A stretch of 38,807 nt of DNA from JBMSHD01 sp049416425 (lineage in GTDB: Bacteria > Pseudomonadota > Gammaproteobacteria > Francisellales > Francisellaceae): contig JBMSHD010000007.1 in assembly GCA_049416425.1 (NCBI GenBank), positions 1-38,807 of the forward strand, given 5' to 3'. This document shows, piece by piece, positions 1-10,093 of this stretch; position 1 is the first letter of the stretch, and each line of letters begins with the position of its first letter. The notes under the pieces were generated by a model. That model worked only from the letters and a program-made list of their open reading frames with translations. It had not been told where the DNA came from and made no database searches. Both the position numbers and the translations under genes were made by a program.

Positions 1-146
1 TGGCATGCATTTAGCGCTACTGAATAACTCTGATTGTCGATATTGCTTGGTTTTGGCGGAAAAAGAAATAAAAATTTTAAAATATTTTCAATTTACACAG
101 GCTAGCCGAAAGGTCACGATTTACCAAGAGTCACAGAAGATTATAA

Positions 147-3100
147 TTATTCATCATCCTCATGCTTTCTGGCTTTTTTGCGTTCAATTTCTTCCTCGCT
201 GTCCTCAACGATAAGATCATCAAGAGAAATACCGGCATCCTGACTGTCTGCGTTTAACGCCGCACTCAGTGCCATTTCCAGCTCATCCATGCTTGGACCT
301 TTTTCTTGTTCAACCCTGTCTTCAAGACTCTTACGACGTCTTTCATTGTGATAGGCAAGACCGGTTCCAGCAGGAATCAGTCGGCCGATCAGCACGTTTT
401 CCTTCAGACCTCGTAGAAAATCTTTCTGACCCTTAACAGAAGCTTCCGTCAACACACGAGTCGTCTCCTGGAATGACGCCGCTGACAGGAAAGATTCCGT
501 TGACAGCGATGCCTTGATCAGACCGAGCAAGATCGGTTCATATTGAACTTCAAGTTTACCTTCTAAACGCAGATCGTCATTGGCTTTTAAAGCCTCTACA
601 AGCTCAACCTGCTCTCCTTCAACAAAACTGCTGTCCCCAGGAGCGGTAATCATGACTTTTCTCAACATCTGACGCACAACGGTTTCAATGTGTTTATCAT
701 TGATTCCCACGCCCTGAAGTCGATAGACTTCCTGAATTTCGTTGATAATATAATCGGCCAGCGCATGCACACCTTTCAAGCGAAGCACCTCGTGTGGATC
801 CATTGGACCATCGGAGATAATCTCACCTTTACTGACATGCTCACCTTCAAACACGTTGATATGACGCCATTTAGGAATCATAATTTCTACCGCGTCATCA
901 CCTTCAGGAGAAATAACCAGACGGCGTTTACCCTTGGTCTCTTTACCAAAGCTGACAACGCCAGAAACTTCAGCTAAAATGGCGGCATCTTTCGGACGTC
1001 TGGCTTCAAACAAATCAGCCACTCGCGGCAAACCACCGGTAATGTCTTTGTTTTTCGAGCCTTCTTGAGGAATACGAGCAATGACATCACCAACTGCAAT
1101 CTTAGCACCGTTGTCAATGTTTAAAATGGCACCTATGGGCATAAAATAGCTGGCTGGAATATTGGTATTCGGGAAGCACAGCTCCTCACCCATGTTATTG
1201 ACCAGACGAACCAGAGGTCTTAGATCACGATTACCACTCTTCTGTGAATCAGAAGTGATAACGATACTAGACAGACCCGTGATCTCATCGGCCTGGTATT
1301 TCATCGTCACACCATCGATAAAATCGATGAAGTTGATACTACCTGCCACCTCCGCGATCACTGGATGCGTATGTGGATCCCAGTTAGCGACGATAGCCCC
1401 TGATTTCACCTGGGCATTATCATTAACCGGCAACACCGCACCATAAGGCACTTTGTACTTCTCACGCTCACGCCCAAATTTATCAATAACCACCAGCTCA
1501 CCAGAACGTGAAACCACAACGTGGTTGTTGTCTTTATTTCGAACCGTTTTGATGTTATTAAACTTGATGCGGCCGGCATTTTTAACCTGAACATTGTTAT
1601 CCATCGCTTCCTGAGATGCCGCTCCACCAATATGGAAAGTACGCATTGTCAGCTGTGTACCAGGCTCACCAATGGATTGAGCCGCAACGACACCAACAGC
1701 CTCACCCTGGTTAACCAGATGTCCTCGAGCCAAATCTCGACCATAACAGCTGGCACAAAGACCACGGCGGGTTTCACAGGTAATAGGAGATCGAATCTTC
1801 ATCTGATCCACTCCATTTTTCTCAATCAACTCGACGAGATCTTCATCGATTAATGTGGATGCCTCAATCAATATCTCATCAGAACCTGGTTTGTAGATAG
1901 CCTCAGCCGTAACACGACCCAAAATTCGCTCACTCAACGGTACCACGACATCGCCACCTTCGATAAGCGCCGATACAGCAAGACCTTTATCCGTACCACA
2001 ATCTTCTTCGATAATAACCAGATCCTGAGCCACATCGACGAGTCGGCGAGTCAGATAGCCTGAGTTAGCTGTTTTTAAAGCCGTATCAGCCAGACCTTTA
2101 CGAGCACCATGAGTCGAAGTAAAGTACTGCAATACCGACAGACCTTCGCGGAAGTTAGCCGTAATCGGTGTCTCGATAATCGAGCCGTCCGGTTTGGCCA
2201 TCAGACCACGCATACCGGCAAGCTGCCTGATCTGTGGAGGTGAACCCCGTGCGCCAGAATCGGCCATCATGTAGATGGAATTAAATGATTCCTGCTCAAC
2301 TTCATTGCCATCATGATCGCTGACATTCTCTTTCGAGATGACTTCCATCATCGATTTAGCAACGCGTTCGTTGGCTCGAGTCCAGATATCAATGACCTTG
2401 TTTTTACGCTCACCATCTGTGACCAGACCACTGGAATACTGTTCGGTAATCTCTTTGACCTGATCTTCCGCTTCAGCCAGAATATCGGCTTTCGCCGCTG
2501 GGATAATCATATCATCAATGCCGATAGAAATACCCGATTTAGTGGAATAACGATAACCCGCATACATCAGCTGATCGGCAAATACGACGGTCTCTTTTGT
2601 TCCAAGACGACGATAACATTGATCGATAATACGAGCGATCGCTTTTTTCGTCAACGGCTGATTGATCATTGAAAACGGCAAACCTTCAGGCAATATGTTG
2701 GATAGCAATGCTCGTCCAACAGTCGTCTCGATGATGCCTTTCTCTTCGGTATAATTGCCATGATCATCTAAAACCTTATGATCCAGACGAACTTTGATAC
2801 GAGCATGAACATCAACCGTGCCGGCATTATAGGCACGTTGCACATGTAGAAGATCGGCAAACAGTTTGCCTTCACCCTTGGCATTGACACGCTCACGAGT
2901 AATATAATAAAGCCCAAGCACGATATCCTGAGTCGGTGCAATCACCGGTGTGCCATTTGCAGGTGACAGAATATTATTGGTTGACATCATCAAAGCACGT
3001 GCTTCCAACTGAGCCTCAACCGTTAAGGGAACGTGCACCGCCATCTGGTCACCATCGAAGTCGGCGTTAAAGGCCGAACAGACCAGTGGATGAAGCTGAA

Positions 3101-4439
3101 TGGCTTTACCCTCAATAAGCGTCGGTTCAAACGCCTGAATACCAAGGCGGTGAAGCGTTGGTGCACGGTTTAGCAACACCGGATGCTCACGGATGACCTC
3201 CTCAAGGATATCCCACACCAGCGCCTCTTCGCGCTCAACCATCTTCTTGGCTGCTTTAATCGTGGTGGCATGTCCGTAAATTTCAAGCTTGGAATAAACA
3301 AAAGGTTTAAACAGCTCTAAGGCCATTTTCTTAGGCAGCCCGCACTGATGCAGTCGCAGAGTCGGCCCTACCGTGATCACAGAACGACCAGAATAATCGA
3401 CCCGCTTACCGAGCAAGTTTTGACGGAAACGCCCCTGTTTACCCTTGATCATATCGGCCAGCGATTTAAGCGCACGCTTGTTAGAGCCAGTTACCGCACG
3501 ACCTCTTCTGCCATTATCCAGCAGTGCATCAACGGCTTCCTGCAGCATACGTTTTTCATTACGGACAATGATATCCGGCGCATTGAGCTCTAAAAGGCGT
3601 TTCAGACGATTATTACGATTGATGACCCGACGATACAAATCATTGAGATCCGAGGTGGCAAAGCGACCTCCATCTAACGGTACCAATGGACGAAGATCCG
3701 GCGGCAACACCGGCAACACCGTCATAATCATCCACTCAGGCTTGTTACCGGATTCTTTAAAGGCTTCTAAAAGCTTCAGGCGTTTGGTCAACTTCTTAAT
3801 CTTGGTATCCGAATTTGTCGTCGGCAGCTCTTCTCTGATCATCTCGATCTCGTGATTCAGATCGACATCCATCAGCAGCATTTGAATGCCCTCAGCACCC
3901 ATTAACGCCTCAAATTCATCACCATATTCTTCCAGGGCATCAAGATAGGTCTCTTCACTCAACAGCTGACCACGCTCAAATGGTGTCATGCCAGGATCGG
4001 TGACGACATAGGCCTCGAAATACAATATACGCTCAACATCGCGAAGCGTCATATCCAAAAGAATGCCAATACGGGAAGGCAGTGACTTCAAGTACCAGAT
4101 ATGCGCCACAGGACAGGCTAAATCAATATGCCCCATGCGTTCACGACGCACACGAGCCTGGGTGACTTCAACACCACATTTTTCACAGATAATTCCTCTG
4201 TGCTTCAAACGCTTATATTTACCGCATAAGCATTCATAATCTTTGATGGGGCCAAAAATCTTGGCACAAAACAATCCATCTCGCTCCGGCTTAAATGTCC
4301 GATAGTTTATCGTCTCAGGTTTTTTAACCTCACCATACGACCAGGAATGAATCATCTCAGGCGAGGCAAGCCCCACCTTAATACGGTCAAACTCCGCACT
4401 CCTACCTTGCTGCTTAATGCCACCAAGTAAGTCTTTCAA
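147..4439 (-). CDS. rpoC: DNA-directed RNA polymerase subunit beta'
   Basis: This is the largest catalytic subunit of RNA polymerase. The protein is 1430 residues, close to the roughly 1400 usual in gammaproteobacteria. The N-terminal zinc site is visible as C70, C72, C85 and C88. The catalytic magnesium loop NADFDGDQM lies near residue 460, and the second zinc cluster appears as CETRRGLCASCYG in the C-terminal half. The protein begins MKDLLGG, as in E. coli (MKDLL). The codon here is TTG, and a GGAG sequence about 8 bases upstream supports it, so a weak start codon is used for an essential gene. It follows rpoB by 75 bases and is evidently co-transcribed with it. The C-terminus ends in an acidic tail (HEDDE). 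No convincing terminator is visible between its stop and the left window edge, so the operon may continue. Confidence 0.98.
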   Translation of the reverse strand: MKDLLGGIKQQGRSAEFDRIKVGLASPEMIHSWSYGEVKKPETINYRTFKPERDGLFCAKIFGPIKDYECLCGKYKRLKHRGIICEKCGVEVTQARVRRERMGHIDLACPVAHIWYLKSLPSRIGILLDMTLRDVERILYFEAYVVTDPGMTPFERGQLLSEETYLDALEEYGDEFEALMGAEGIQMLLMDVDLNHEIEMIREELPTTNSDTKIKKLTKRLKLLEAFKESGNKPEWMIMTVLPVLPPDLRPLVPLDGGRFATSDLNDLYRRVINRNNRLKRLLELNAPDIIVRNEKRMLQEAVDALLDNGRRGRAVTGSNKRALKSLADMIKGKQGRFRQNLLGKRVDYSGRSVITVGPTLRLHQCGLPKKMALELFKPFVYSKLEIYGHATTIKAAKKMVEREEALVWDILEEVIREHPVLLNRAPTLHRLGIQAFEPTLIEGKAIQLHPLVCSAFNADFDGDQMAVHVPLTVEAQLEARALMMSTNNILSPANGTPVIAPTQDIVLGLYYITRERVNAKGEGKLFADLLHVQRAYNAGTVDVHARIKVRLDHKVLDDHGNYTEEKGIIETTVGRALLSNILPEGLPFSMINQPLTKKAIARIIDQCYRRLGTKETVVFADQLMYAGYRYSTKSGISIGIDDMIIPAAKADILAEAEDQVKEITEQYSSGLVTDGERKNKVIDIWTRANERVAKSMMEVISKENVSDHDGNEVEQESFNSIYMMADSGARGSPPQIRQLAGMRGLMAKPDGSIIETPITANFREGLSVLQYFTSTHGARKGLADTALKTANSGYLTRRLVDVAQDLVIIEEDCGTDKGLAVSALIEGGDVVVPLSERILGRVTAEAIYKPGSDEILIEASTLIDEDLVELIEKNGVDQMKIRSPITCETRRGLCASCYGRDLARGHLVNQGEAVGVVAAQSIGEPGTQLTMRTFHIGGAASQEAMDNNVQVKNAGRIKFNNIKTVRNKDNNHVVVSRSGELVVIDKFGREREKYKVPYGAVLPVNDNAQVKSGAIVANWDPHTHPVIAEVAGSINFIDFIDGVTMKYQADEITGLSSIVITSDSQKSGNRDLRPLVRLVNNMGEELCFPNTNIPASYFMPIGAILNIDNGAKIAVGDVIARIPQEGSKNKDITGGLPRVADLFEARRPKDAAILAEVSGVVSFGKETKGKRRLVISPEGDDAVEIMIPKWRHINVFEGEHVSKGEIISDGPMDPHEVLRLKGVHALADYIINEIQEVYRLQGVGINDKHIETVVRQMLRKVMITAPGDSSFVEGEQVELVEALKANDDLRLEGKLEVQYEPILLGLIKASLSTESFLSAASFQETTRVLTEASVKGQKDFLRGLKENVLIGRLIPAGTGLAYHNERRRKSLEDRVEQEKGPSMDELEMALSAALNADSQDAGISLDDLIVEDSEEEIERKKARKHEDDE

Positions 4440-4514
4440 GGTTCTGCTCCTATACGTTCAATAAAATTCATTATTTTCAGCGATTGCCCATTTAACAACC
4501 GCTGCCAATATCAG

Positions 4515-7500
4515 TTATGCGTCTAAATCAGATTCAAGATCAATATCGATCCCCAATGCTCGTACTTCCTTCATCAATACATTGAAAGATTCTGGAATAC
4601 TGGCATCCATTTTGAAATTGCCATCGACGATATTTTTGTACATTTTAGTTCGACCGCTGACATCATCTGATTTTACAGTAAGCATTTCACGCAGGGTATA
4701 GGATGCACCATATGCCTGGAGCGCCCACACTTCCATCTCACCAAAACGCTGACCACCAAACTGTGCCTTACCACCTAACGGCTGCTGCGTTACCAGCGAG
4801 TAAGAACCGGTTGAACGGGCATGCATCTTATCATCGACCAGATGGTCAAGCTTAAGCATATACATATAGCCTACCGTCACCGAACGGTCAAACAACACAC
4901 CGGTACGACCATCATAAAGACGCATCTGACCGCTTCTTGGCATATTGCAATAGCTTAACAGATCTTTGATATCTTTTTCCTTGGCACCATCAAACACAGG
5001 CGTTGCAATCGGAACACCGGCTTTGAGGTTATTCGCCATTTCAAAAATAGCCTCATCATTAAAGCCAGATAAGTCGATTTTCTTATCACCAACGGTGTTA
5101 TAAACCTCTTCTAGAAGCTGTTTCATCTGGCTGGCCGCTATCGATTTCTCAAGCGCCTCACTGACTTTAAGACCGAGTCCTCGAGCCGCCATACCCATAT
5201 GCGTCTCCAAAACCTGACCGATGTTCATCCTCGATGGAACACCCAATGGATTTAAAACGATATCCATCGGCGTACCATCTTCAAGATAAGGCATATCCTC
5301 AACTGGCAAAATTCGAGAAACCACACCCTTGTTACCGTGGCGACCGGCCATCTTATCACCCGGCTGAATACGACGCTTGACAGCGACAAACACCTTCACG
5401 ATCTTAAGCACACCAGGTGATAAATCATCACCCTGGGCAATCTTCTTACGTTTGGCTTCGAATTTTTTCTCAAAGTCTTTACGAGCCTGAGCAATTTGAT
5501 TTTTGGCACGAATAATGCTTTCAGAAACGACATCATCTTCAACTCGAATATCCAGCCACTTAGCAAACTCAAGATTATCCAAATATTCCAGCGTAATCTC
5601 CATGCCACGTTTCAGTCCCTGAGGACCTGCAAGCGCTTTCTGACCAGGCAGGATCTCATAGAGGTAAGACTTAACAGCCCCCTCAACGATACGGAATTCA
5701 TCACGTAAATCTTTTCTGACCTTCTCAAGTTCAGCCTTTTCAATCTCAAGTGCTCTTGAGTCTTTCTCGATACCATCACGAGTAAAGACCTGAACGTTTA
5801 TTACCGTACCGTACATGCCGGTAGGCATTCTCAACGAACTGTCTTTAACATCGGATGCCTTCTCGCCAAAAATAGCGCGCAACAGCTTCTCTTCTGGCGT
5901 TAGCTGCTGTTCGGCTTTCGGTGTGATTTTTGCCACCAGAATATCACCTGGAGCCACATTGGCACCGATATGAACGATTCCCGTTTCATCGAGCTTGTTA
6001 AGCGCATGTTCACTGACATTTGGAATATCGGCGGTAATTTCTTCGGCTCCAAGCTTAGTATCTCGAGCGATACAGGTCAGCTCTTCGATATGAATCGAGG
6101 TGTAGCGATCATCTTCAACCACTCGTTCAGACAATAAGATAGAATCCTCAAAGTTAAATCCATTCCACGGCATAAAGGCCACCAACAGGTTTTGGCCTAA
6201 TGCCAGCTCACCCATGTCGGTTGAAGAACCATCGGCCAAAATATCGCCAGCTTTGATCGCATCACCTGGTTTAACGATAGGACGCTGGTTGATGCAGGTG
6301 TTTTTATTGGAGCGGCGAAACTTGGTCAGGTTATAAATATCGACCACGGAATCTTTCTCATCGATCTCGTCACCGTTGACACTGACGACAATACGTCCAC
6401 CATCAACCGAGTCGATAACACCGGATCGTTTAGCGACGATACAGGTACCAGAATCACGAGCCACAATCCGCTCCATCCCCGTTCCTACCAACGGCTTCTG
6501 CGCCTTTAAAGTTGGCACGGCCTGACGTTGCATGTTCGACCCCATCAAAGCACGGTTTGCATCATCATGCTCAAGAAATGGAATCAATGCCGCCGCCGCC
6601 GAGACCATTTGCTTTGTAGAGACATCCATAAACTGAACCTGATCGGCCGTGCCGAAAACCGCTTCGCCTTTAGAGCGACATTGAATCAGTTCATCGGTTA
6701 GACGACCATCTTGATCAAGAGTCGCTGAAGCCTGCGCAATCACATATTTGCTCTCATCGATCGCGGAGAGATACTCGATATCATTGGTTACCACGCCATC
6801 GATGACCTTGCGATATGGCGCCTCTAAAAAACCATAATGGTTTGTTCTGGCATAACATGCCAGGGAATTGATAAGACCGATGTTTGGACCTTCTGGTGTC
6901 TCAATCGGACACAGACGGCCATAGTGAGTCGGATGCACATCGCGCACTTCAAAACCCGCTCTGTCTCTGGATAATCCACCCGGCCCTAAAGCAGAAATAC
7001 GACGTTTGTGCGTGACCTCGGATAAAGGGTTATCCTGATCCATAAATTGAGACAATGCGCCTGAGCCAAAAAATTCTTTGATCGAAGCGGTGATTGGTTT
7101 GGCATTGACCAGATCCTGAGGCATGGCATTTTCACGATCCACCATAGACAAGCGCTCTCTAACAGAACGCTCGACACGAACAAGACCGATTCTAAATTGA
7201 TTTTCTGTCATCTCGCCAACGGCACGAATACGACGGTTACCCAAATGATCGATATCATCGACATCACCATGACCATCACGAATATCGATCAACGTCTTAA
7301 CCACATCAATAATGTCTTCTTTGGTCAAGATTCCTGGACCATCTTCTTCTTGTCTGCTCAGCCGCAAATTGAATTTCATACGGCCAACCTGAGACAGATC
7401 ATAACGATCTTCGCTGAAGAAAAGGCCTTCAAACAACGCTTCTGCCGATTCGCGATGCACCGTAGCGAACACCAGCTCGCCGGGGCGCATCATGCGATAA

Positions 7501-8618
7501 ATCTCGACCAGCGCCTCATCGCGATTGCGACAGATATCATTCTTCAGGGTATCGGAAATATAAGATCCACGGTCAAGCTCGTTACTGTCTATGGTCTTAA
7601 AGTGATAAATGCCATAGTCCGATAATTTTTCCAGCAACTGCGGTATCATCTCATCATTGGCCTCAGCCAGAACTTCACCGCTTGTTTCATCGACAATTCT
7701 TTCATAAAGCGCCTTGCCGATGACATAGGAGAACGGCACCTCGACCAAAGACAATTCCTGATCTTTCATGATTTTGGTGTGTCTGGCCGTGATCCGCTTG
7801 CCTTCAGCGACTAGCAGTTTTCCCTCTTTGTCGACAATGTCAAACTGTGCCGTTGAACCGCGTAGAGAATTGGGCTCAAAGGACATCAGCAGACGCCCTT
7901 CTTTAACCTCAAAATCAACCGCATTATAGAAAATTTTGATCAGCTCAGCATCGCTGTATCCTAAGGCTTTCAGCAAAACGGTTGCCGGCAGTTTTCGACG
8001 TCTGTCAATACGAACATATAACAGATCTTTAGGATCAAATTCAAAATCAAGCCATGATCCACGATAGGGAATCACACGAGCCGAGTGCAAAATTTTGCCT
8101 GAGGAGTGCGTTTTACCTCTATCATGATCAAAGAATACACCAGGAGAGCGGTGCAACTGAGACACAACAACACGTTCAGTACCGTTGATCACAAATGTAC
8201 CATTGTCAGTCATCAAGGGAATCTCACCCATATAGACTTCCTGCTCTTTGACATCTTTAATTACCTTGTCATCTGCAGGAGCCTCTTTATCATAGATCAC
8301 CAGACGCAGTTTGACGCGCAACGGCGCGGCATACGTTGTGCCACGAATATGACATTCATTTTCATCGAATACAGGCTCTCCCAGGCGATAACTGACATAA
8401 TACAGCTCACTGTAACCAGAGATGCTTTTAATCGGAAATACCGATCTGAAAGCGGCCTCAAGGCCTGTATTTTTCCGATTATTTGGTGCAACATCCTGTT
8501 GTAAAAATCCCCGGTATGAATCCACCTGCACGGCAAGCAGATAGGGAACATCAAGAATATTGGGCAGCTTACCAAATTCTTTGCGAATTCTTTTTTTCTC
8601 AGCGTATGAGTAAGGCAT
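4515..8618 (-). CDS. rpoB: DNA-directed RNA polymerase subunit beta
   Basis: This is the second-largest RNA polymerase subunit, forming half of the catalytic cleft and the rifampicin pocket. At 1367 residues it is full length. The N-terminus (PYSYAEKKRIRKEFGKLP) matches the family. The rifampicin-pocket segment SQFMDQDNPLSEVTHKRRIS keeps the residues equivalent to E. coli Q513, D516, H526, R529 and S531, so nothing suggests resistance. The position equivalent to N518 is D and that of Q510 is A. The motif GDKMAGRHGNKG lies in the C-terminal half and the clamp-connector segment near the end is intact. The ATG is preceded by AGAGGA at good spacing. The gene is separated from rplL by 259 bases that hold an attenuator-like hairpin, and is followed by rpoC. 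Confidence 0.98.
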   Translation of the reverse strand: MPYSYAEKKRIRKEFGKLPNILDVPYLLAVQVDSYRGFLQQDVAPNNRKNTGLEAAFRSVFPIKSISGYSELYYVSYRLGEPVFDENECHIRGTTYAAPLRVKLRLVIYDKEAPADDKVIKDVKEQEVYMGEIPLMTDNGTFVINGTERVVVSQLHRSPGVFFDHDRGKTHSSGKILHSARVIPYRGSWLDFEFDPKDLLYVRIDRRRKLPATVLLKALGYSDAELIKIFYNAVDFEVKEGRLLMSFEPNSLRGSTAQFDIVDKEGKLLVAEGKRITARHTKIMKDQELSLVEVPFSYVIGKALYERIVDETSGEVLAEANDEMIPQLLEKLSDYGIYHFKTIDSNELDRGSYISDTLKNDICRNRDEALVEIYRMMRPGELVFATVHRESAEALFEGLFFSEDRYDLSQVGRMKFNLRLSRQEEDGPGILTKEDIIDVVKTLIDIRDGHGDVDDIDHLGNRRIRAVGEMTENQFRIGLVRVERSVRERLSMVDRENAMPQDLVNAKPITASIKEFFGSGALSQFMDQDNPLSEVTHKRRISALGPGGLSRDRAGFEVRDVHPTHYGRLCPIETPEGPNIGLINSLACYARTNHYGFLEAPYRKVIDGVVTNDIEYLSAIDESKYVIAQASATLDQDGRLTDELIQCRSKGEAVFGTADQVQFMDVSTKQMVSAAAALIPFLEHDDANRALMGSNMQRQAVPTLKAQKPLVGTGMERIVARDSGTCIVAKRSGVIDSVDGGRIVVSVNGDEIDEKDSVVDIYNLTKFRRSNKNTCINQRPIVKPGDAIKAGDILADGSSTDMGELALGQNLLVAFMPWNGFNFEDSILLSERVVEDDRYTSIHIEELTCIARDTKLGAEEITADIPNVSEHALNKLDETGIVHIGANVAPGDILVAKITPKAEQQLTPEEKLLRAIFGEKASDVKDSSLRMPTGMYGTVINVQVFTRDGIEKDSRALEIEKAELEKVRKDLRDEFRIVEGAVKSYLYEILPGQKALAGPQGLKRGMEITLEYLDNLEFAKWLDIRVEDDVVSESIIRAKNQIAQARKDFEKKFEAKRKKIAQGDDLSPGVLKIVKVFVAVKRRIQPGDKMAGRHGNKGVVSRILPVEDMPYLEDGTPMDIVLNPLGVPSRMNIGQVLETHMGMAARGLGLKVSEALEKSIAASQMKQLLEEVYNTVGDKKIDLSGFNDEAIFEMANNLKAGVPIATPVFDGAKEKDIKDLLSYCNMPRSGQMRLYDGRTGVLFDRSVTVGYMYMLKLDHLVDDKMHARSTGSYSLVTQQPLGGKAQFGGQRFGEMEVWALQAYGASYTLREMLTVKSDDVSGRTKMYKNIVDGNFKMDASIPESFNVLMKEVRALGIDIDLESDLDA

Positions 8619-8822
8619 CAGGCATTTCCTCTGATTATTTGCATTTTAACCACTAAATCATGCCAAAAGTCTGGAATAAACTTTTTCACCTGTCCAGCTC
8701 TGTCATAAGACATCACCAAAGGGCGGGACTTGTCAGTTGTTGTTTTACTGGTAACAACAAACCATTTTTGCAATTTATTATTCTTTTATCATCGATAAAA
8801 GATAGATTCTCCACATAGCAGA

Positions 8823-8855
8823 AAAGGCCGATGGTTCAAAATACCACCAGCCTTT
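8823..8855 (-). terminator. rplL-rpoB attenuator hairpin
   Basis: On the minus strand, 12-base arms (8844-8855 and 8823-8834) pair completely if two G-U pairs are allowed, around a 9-base loop. The 3' arm runs into a short stretch of four U. It sits just after the rplL stop and before rpoB. The weak U-run suggests partial termination, as is known for the rplL-rpoB attenuator of E. coli, where rpoBC is expressed below the ribosomal protein genes. The efficiency is inferred. Confidence 0.6.
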
Positions 8856-8877
8856 ACTTTGTAAAAGAAAAAATCGA

Positions 8878-9249
8878 TTATTTAAGTTCGACTTTCGCAC
8901 CAGCTTCTTCAAGCTGTTTCTTAAGTGCTTCGGCTTCGTCTTTAGAAGCGGCTTCTTTAACCGTGAAAGGAACCCCCTCAACGGCATCTTTTGCTTCTTT
9001 CAGACCTAAACCAGTAGCGGCACGAACGGCTTTGATCGCACCAACTTTGTTAGAACCCGCTTCAACCAAAACAACGTCAAATTCAGTTTTTTCTTCAACA
9101 GCAGCCGCTTCAGCAGCAGGTGCGGCAACAGCAACAGCTGCCTGAGCAGAAACACCGAATTTCTCTTCCATCATTTTAACAAGTTCACAAACATCCATTA
9201 CGCTCATTTCAGCAACAGCATTCAGGATATCTTCTTTAGTAATAGCCAT
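8878..9249 (-). CDS. rplL: 50S ribosomal protein L7/L12
   Basis: This is the stalk protein of the large subunit, which recruits and activates translational GTPases. It has 123 residues, the normal length. It shows the typical layout: an N-terminal dimerization domain that binds L10 (residues 1 to about 35), a flexible Ala-rich hinge (about 36-52) and a C-terminal factor-binding domain with GLGLKEAKDAVEGVP. It begins MAITKEDILNAVAEMSVMDV. It lies 45 bases after rplJ and is co-transcribed with it, and is followed by the attenuator before rpoB. Base composition is Ala- and Glu-codon rich, as expected for this protein. Confidence 0.98.
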   Translation of the reverse strand: MAITKEDILNAVAEMSVMDVCELVKMMEEKFGVSAQAAVAVAAPAAEAAAVEEKTEFDVVLVEAGSNKVGAIKAVRAATGLGLKEAKDAVEGVPFTVKEAASKDEAEALKKQLEEAGAKVELK

Positions 9250-9294
9250 TTTTAACTCCTAATTATACGTTTAATCACATTACTTGAATTGGGC

Positions 9295-9816
9295 TTAATT
9301 CTTTGCATCACCAACAGCGGCAAATACACGAACGGCCTGAGATGGGATCTCATTAAGCGTACGTACAAATTTGCTGACAGGCGCTTGCATAACACTAGCA
9401 AGCATAGAAAGTGCTTCAAGACGTCCAGGAAGTTTGGACATCTCTTCAAGCTTCTCGGCTCCAAACAACTGACCGGAAATTGCCAAACTTTTCACTTCAA
9501 GCGTTTGATTCGTTTTGGTGAAATTTTTGAACAATTTTGCCGCCGCACCTGGCTCTTCTTTCGAAAAAGCCAACACCAAAGGACCGACGAAAGCATCAGA
9601 CATGCATTCAAACTCCGTTCCTTTGACTGCGATGCGCGCAAGGTTGTTGCGAACCACTTTCAAATAGACACCTGTTTCACGAGCCTGCTTGCGCAAATCA
9701 CTCATCTGATTCACACTCAAGCCACGATAATCAGCTACCGCCGCAGACAACGCTGAGGATGCTTGTGCATTTACTTCAGCCACAATTGCTTTTTTATCTT
9801 CAAGCCTTAATGCCAT
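9295..9816 (-). CDS. rplJ: 50S ribosomal protein L10
   Basis: L10 is the base of the ribosomal stalk: it binds 23S rRNA and anchors L7/L12 dimers through its C-terminal helix. The protein has 173 residues. The conserved N-terminal stretch MALRLEDKKAIVAEVNAQA and the motif VRNNLARIAVKGTEFE are present, and GPLVLAFSKEEPGAAAKLFKNF is a recognisable mid-domain. The ATG is preceded by GAAGAGGA at 8-9 bases. The 277 bases upstream contain a structured leader that probably binds L10 or the L10-L12 complex to shut off translation of rplJL, as known for this operon in E. coli. Confidence 0.98.
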   Translation of the reverse strand: MALRLEDKKAIVAEVNAQASSALSAAVADYRGLSVNQMSDLRKQARETGVYLKVVRNNLARIAVKGTEFECMSDAFVGPLVLAFSKEEPGAAAKLFKNFTKTNQTLEVKSLAISGQLFGAEKLEEMSKLPGRLEALSMLASVMQAPVSKFVRTLNEIPSQAVRVFAAVGDAKN

Positions 9817-10020
9817 CTGACAATCCTCTTCGTTTAGTTGTCTACAGATTCAAGAACGATTAGCGTGATACCGGAAGAAAAATATTTTTCAGGTCACATT
9901 CATCGTCTGCGCAGGACATTAAGCAAAATCAACAAGAGCCAATTTCACACCTGCGGTCTTTGACATCACTCAAGCCTGCCAAGGCAGACTCTTGTGACCC
10001 AAAGAATTTTGTTCTTTGAT
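9817..10020 (-). promoter_or_regulatory. L10 (rplJ) autoregulatory leader, candidate
   Basis: The rplA-rplJ spacer is 277 bases, too long for simple co-transcription. On the minus strand it contains a long hairpin (9966-9998, nested TCAC/GTGA, AAG/CTT and CTGCC/GGCAG pairs) followed by CCTGCGCAGACGATGA (within 9892-9915). The latter resembles the conserved kink-turn/L10-binding part of the gammaproteobacterial L10 leader (CTGCG-AGACGGTGA in my recollection). By analogy, excess L10-L12 would bind here and repress rplJL. The boundaries are approximate. I could not assign a promoter inside it with confidence. Confidence 0.6.
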
Positions 10021-10093
10021 CGCTTGCACTACCACATCAACCCCATAAAATCTGGCTGATGAAATAATACGCGACGATACAAAGCGGCTTATT

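Noticed and set aside
5..214. Plus-strand open frame at the left edge
   Set aside because: It overlaps the end of rpoC antisense, has no family match and no good ribosome binding site, so it is a shadow frame.
8700..8770. Second hairpin (GTTGTT...AACAAC) in the rplL-rpoB spacer
   Set aside because: The stem is only about 6 A/T-rich pairs with no U-run. It might be a processing element, but the support is too weak.
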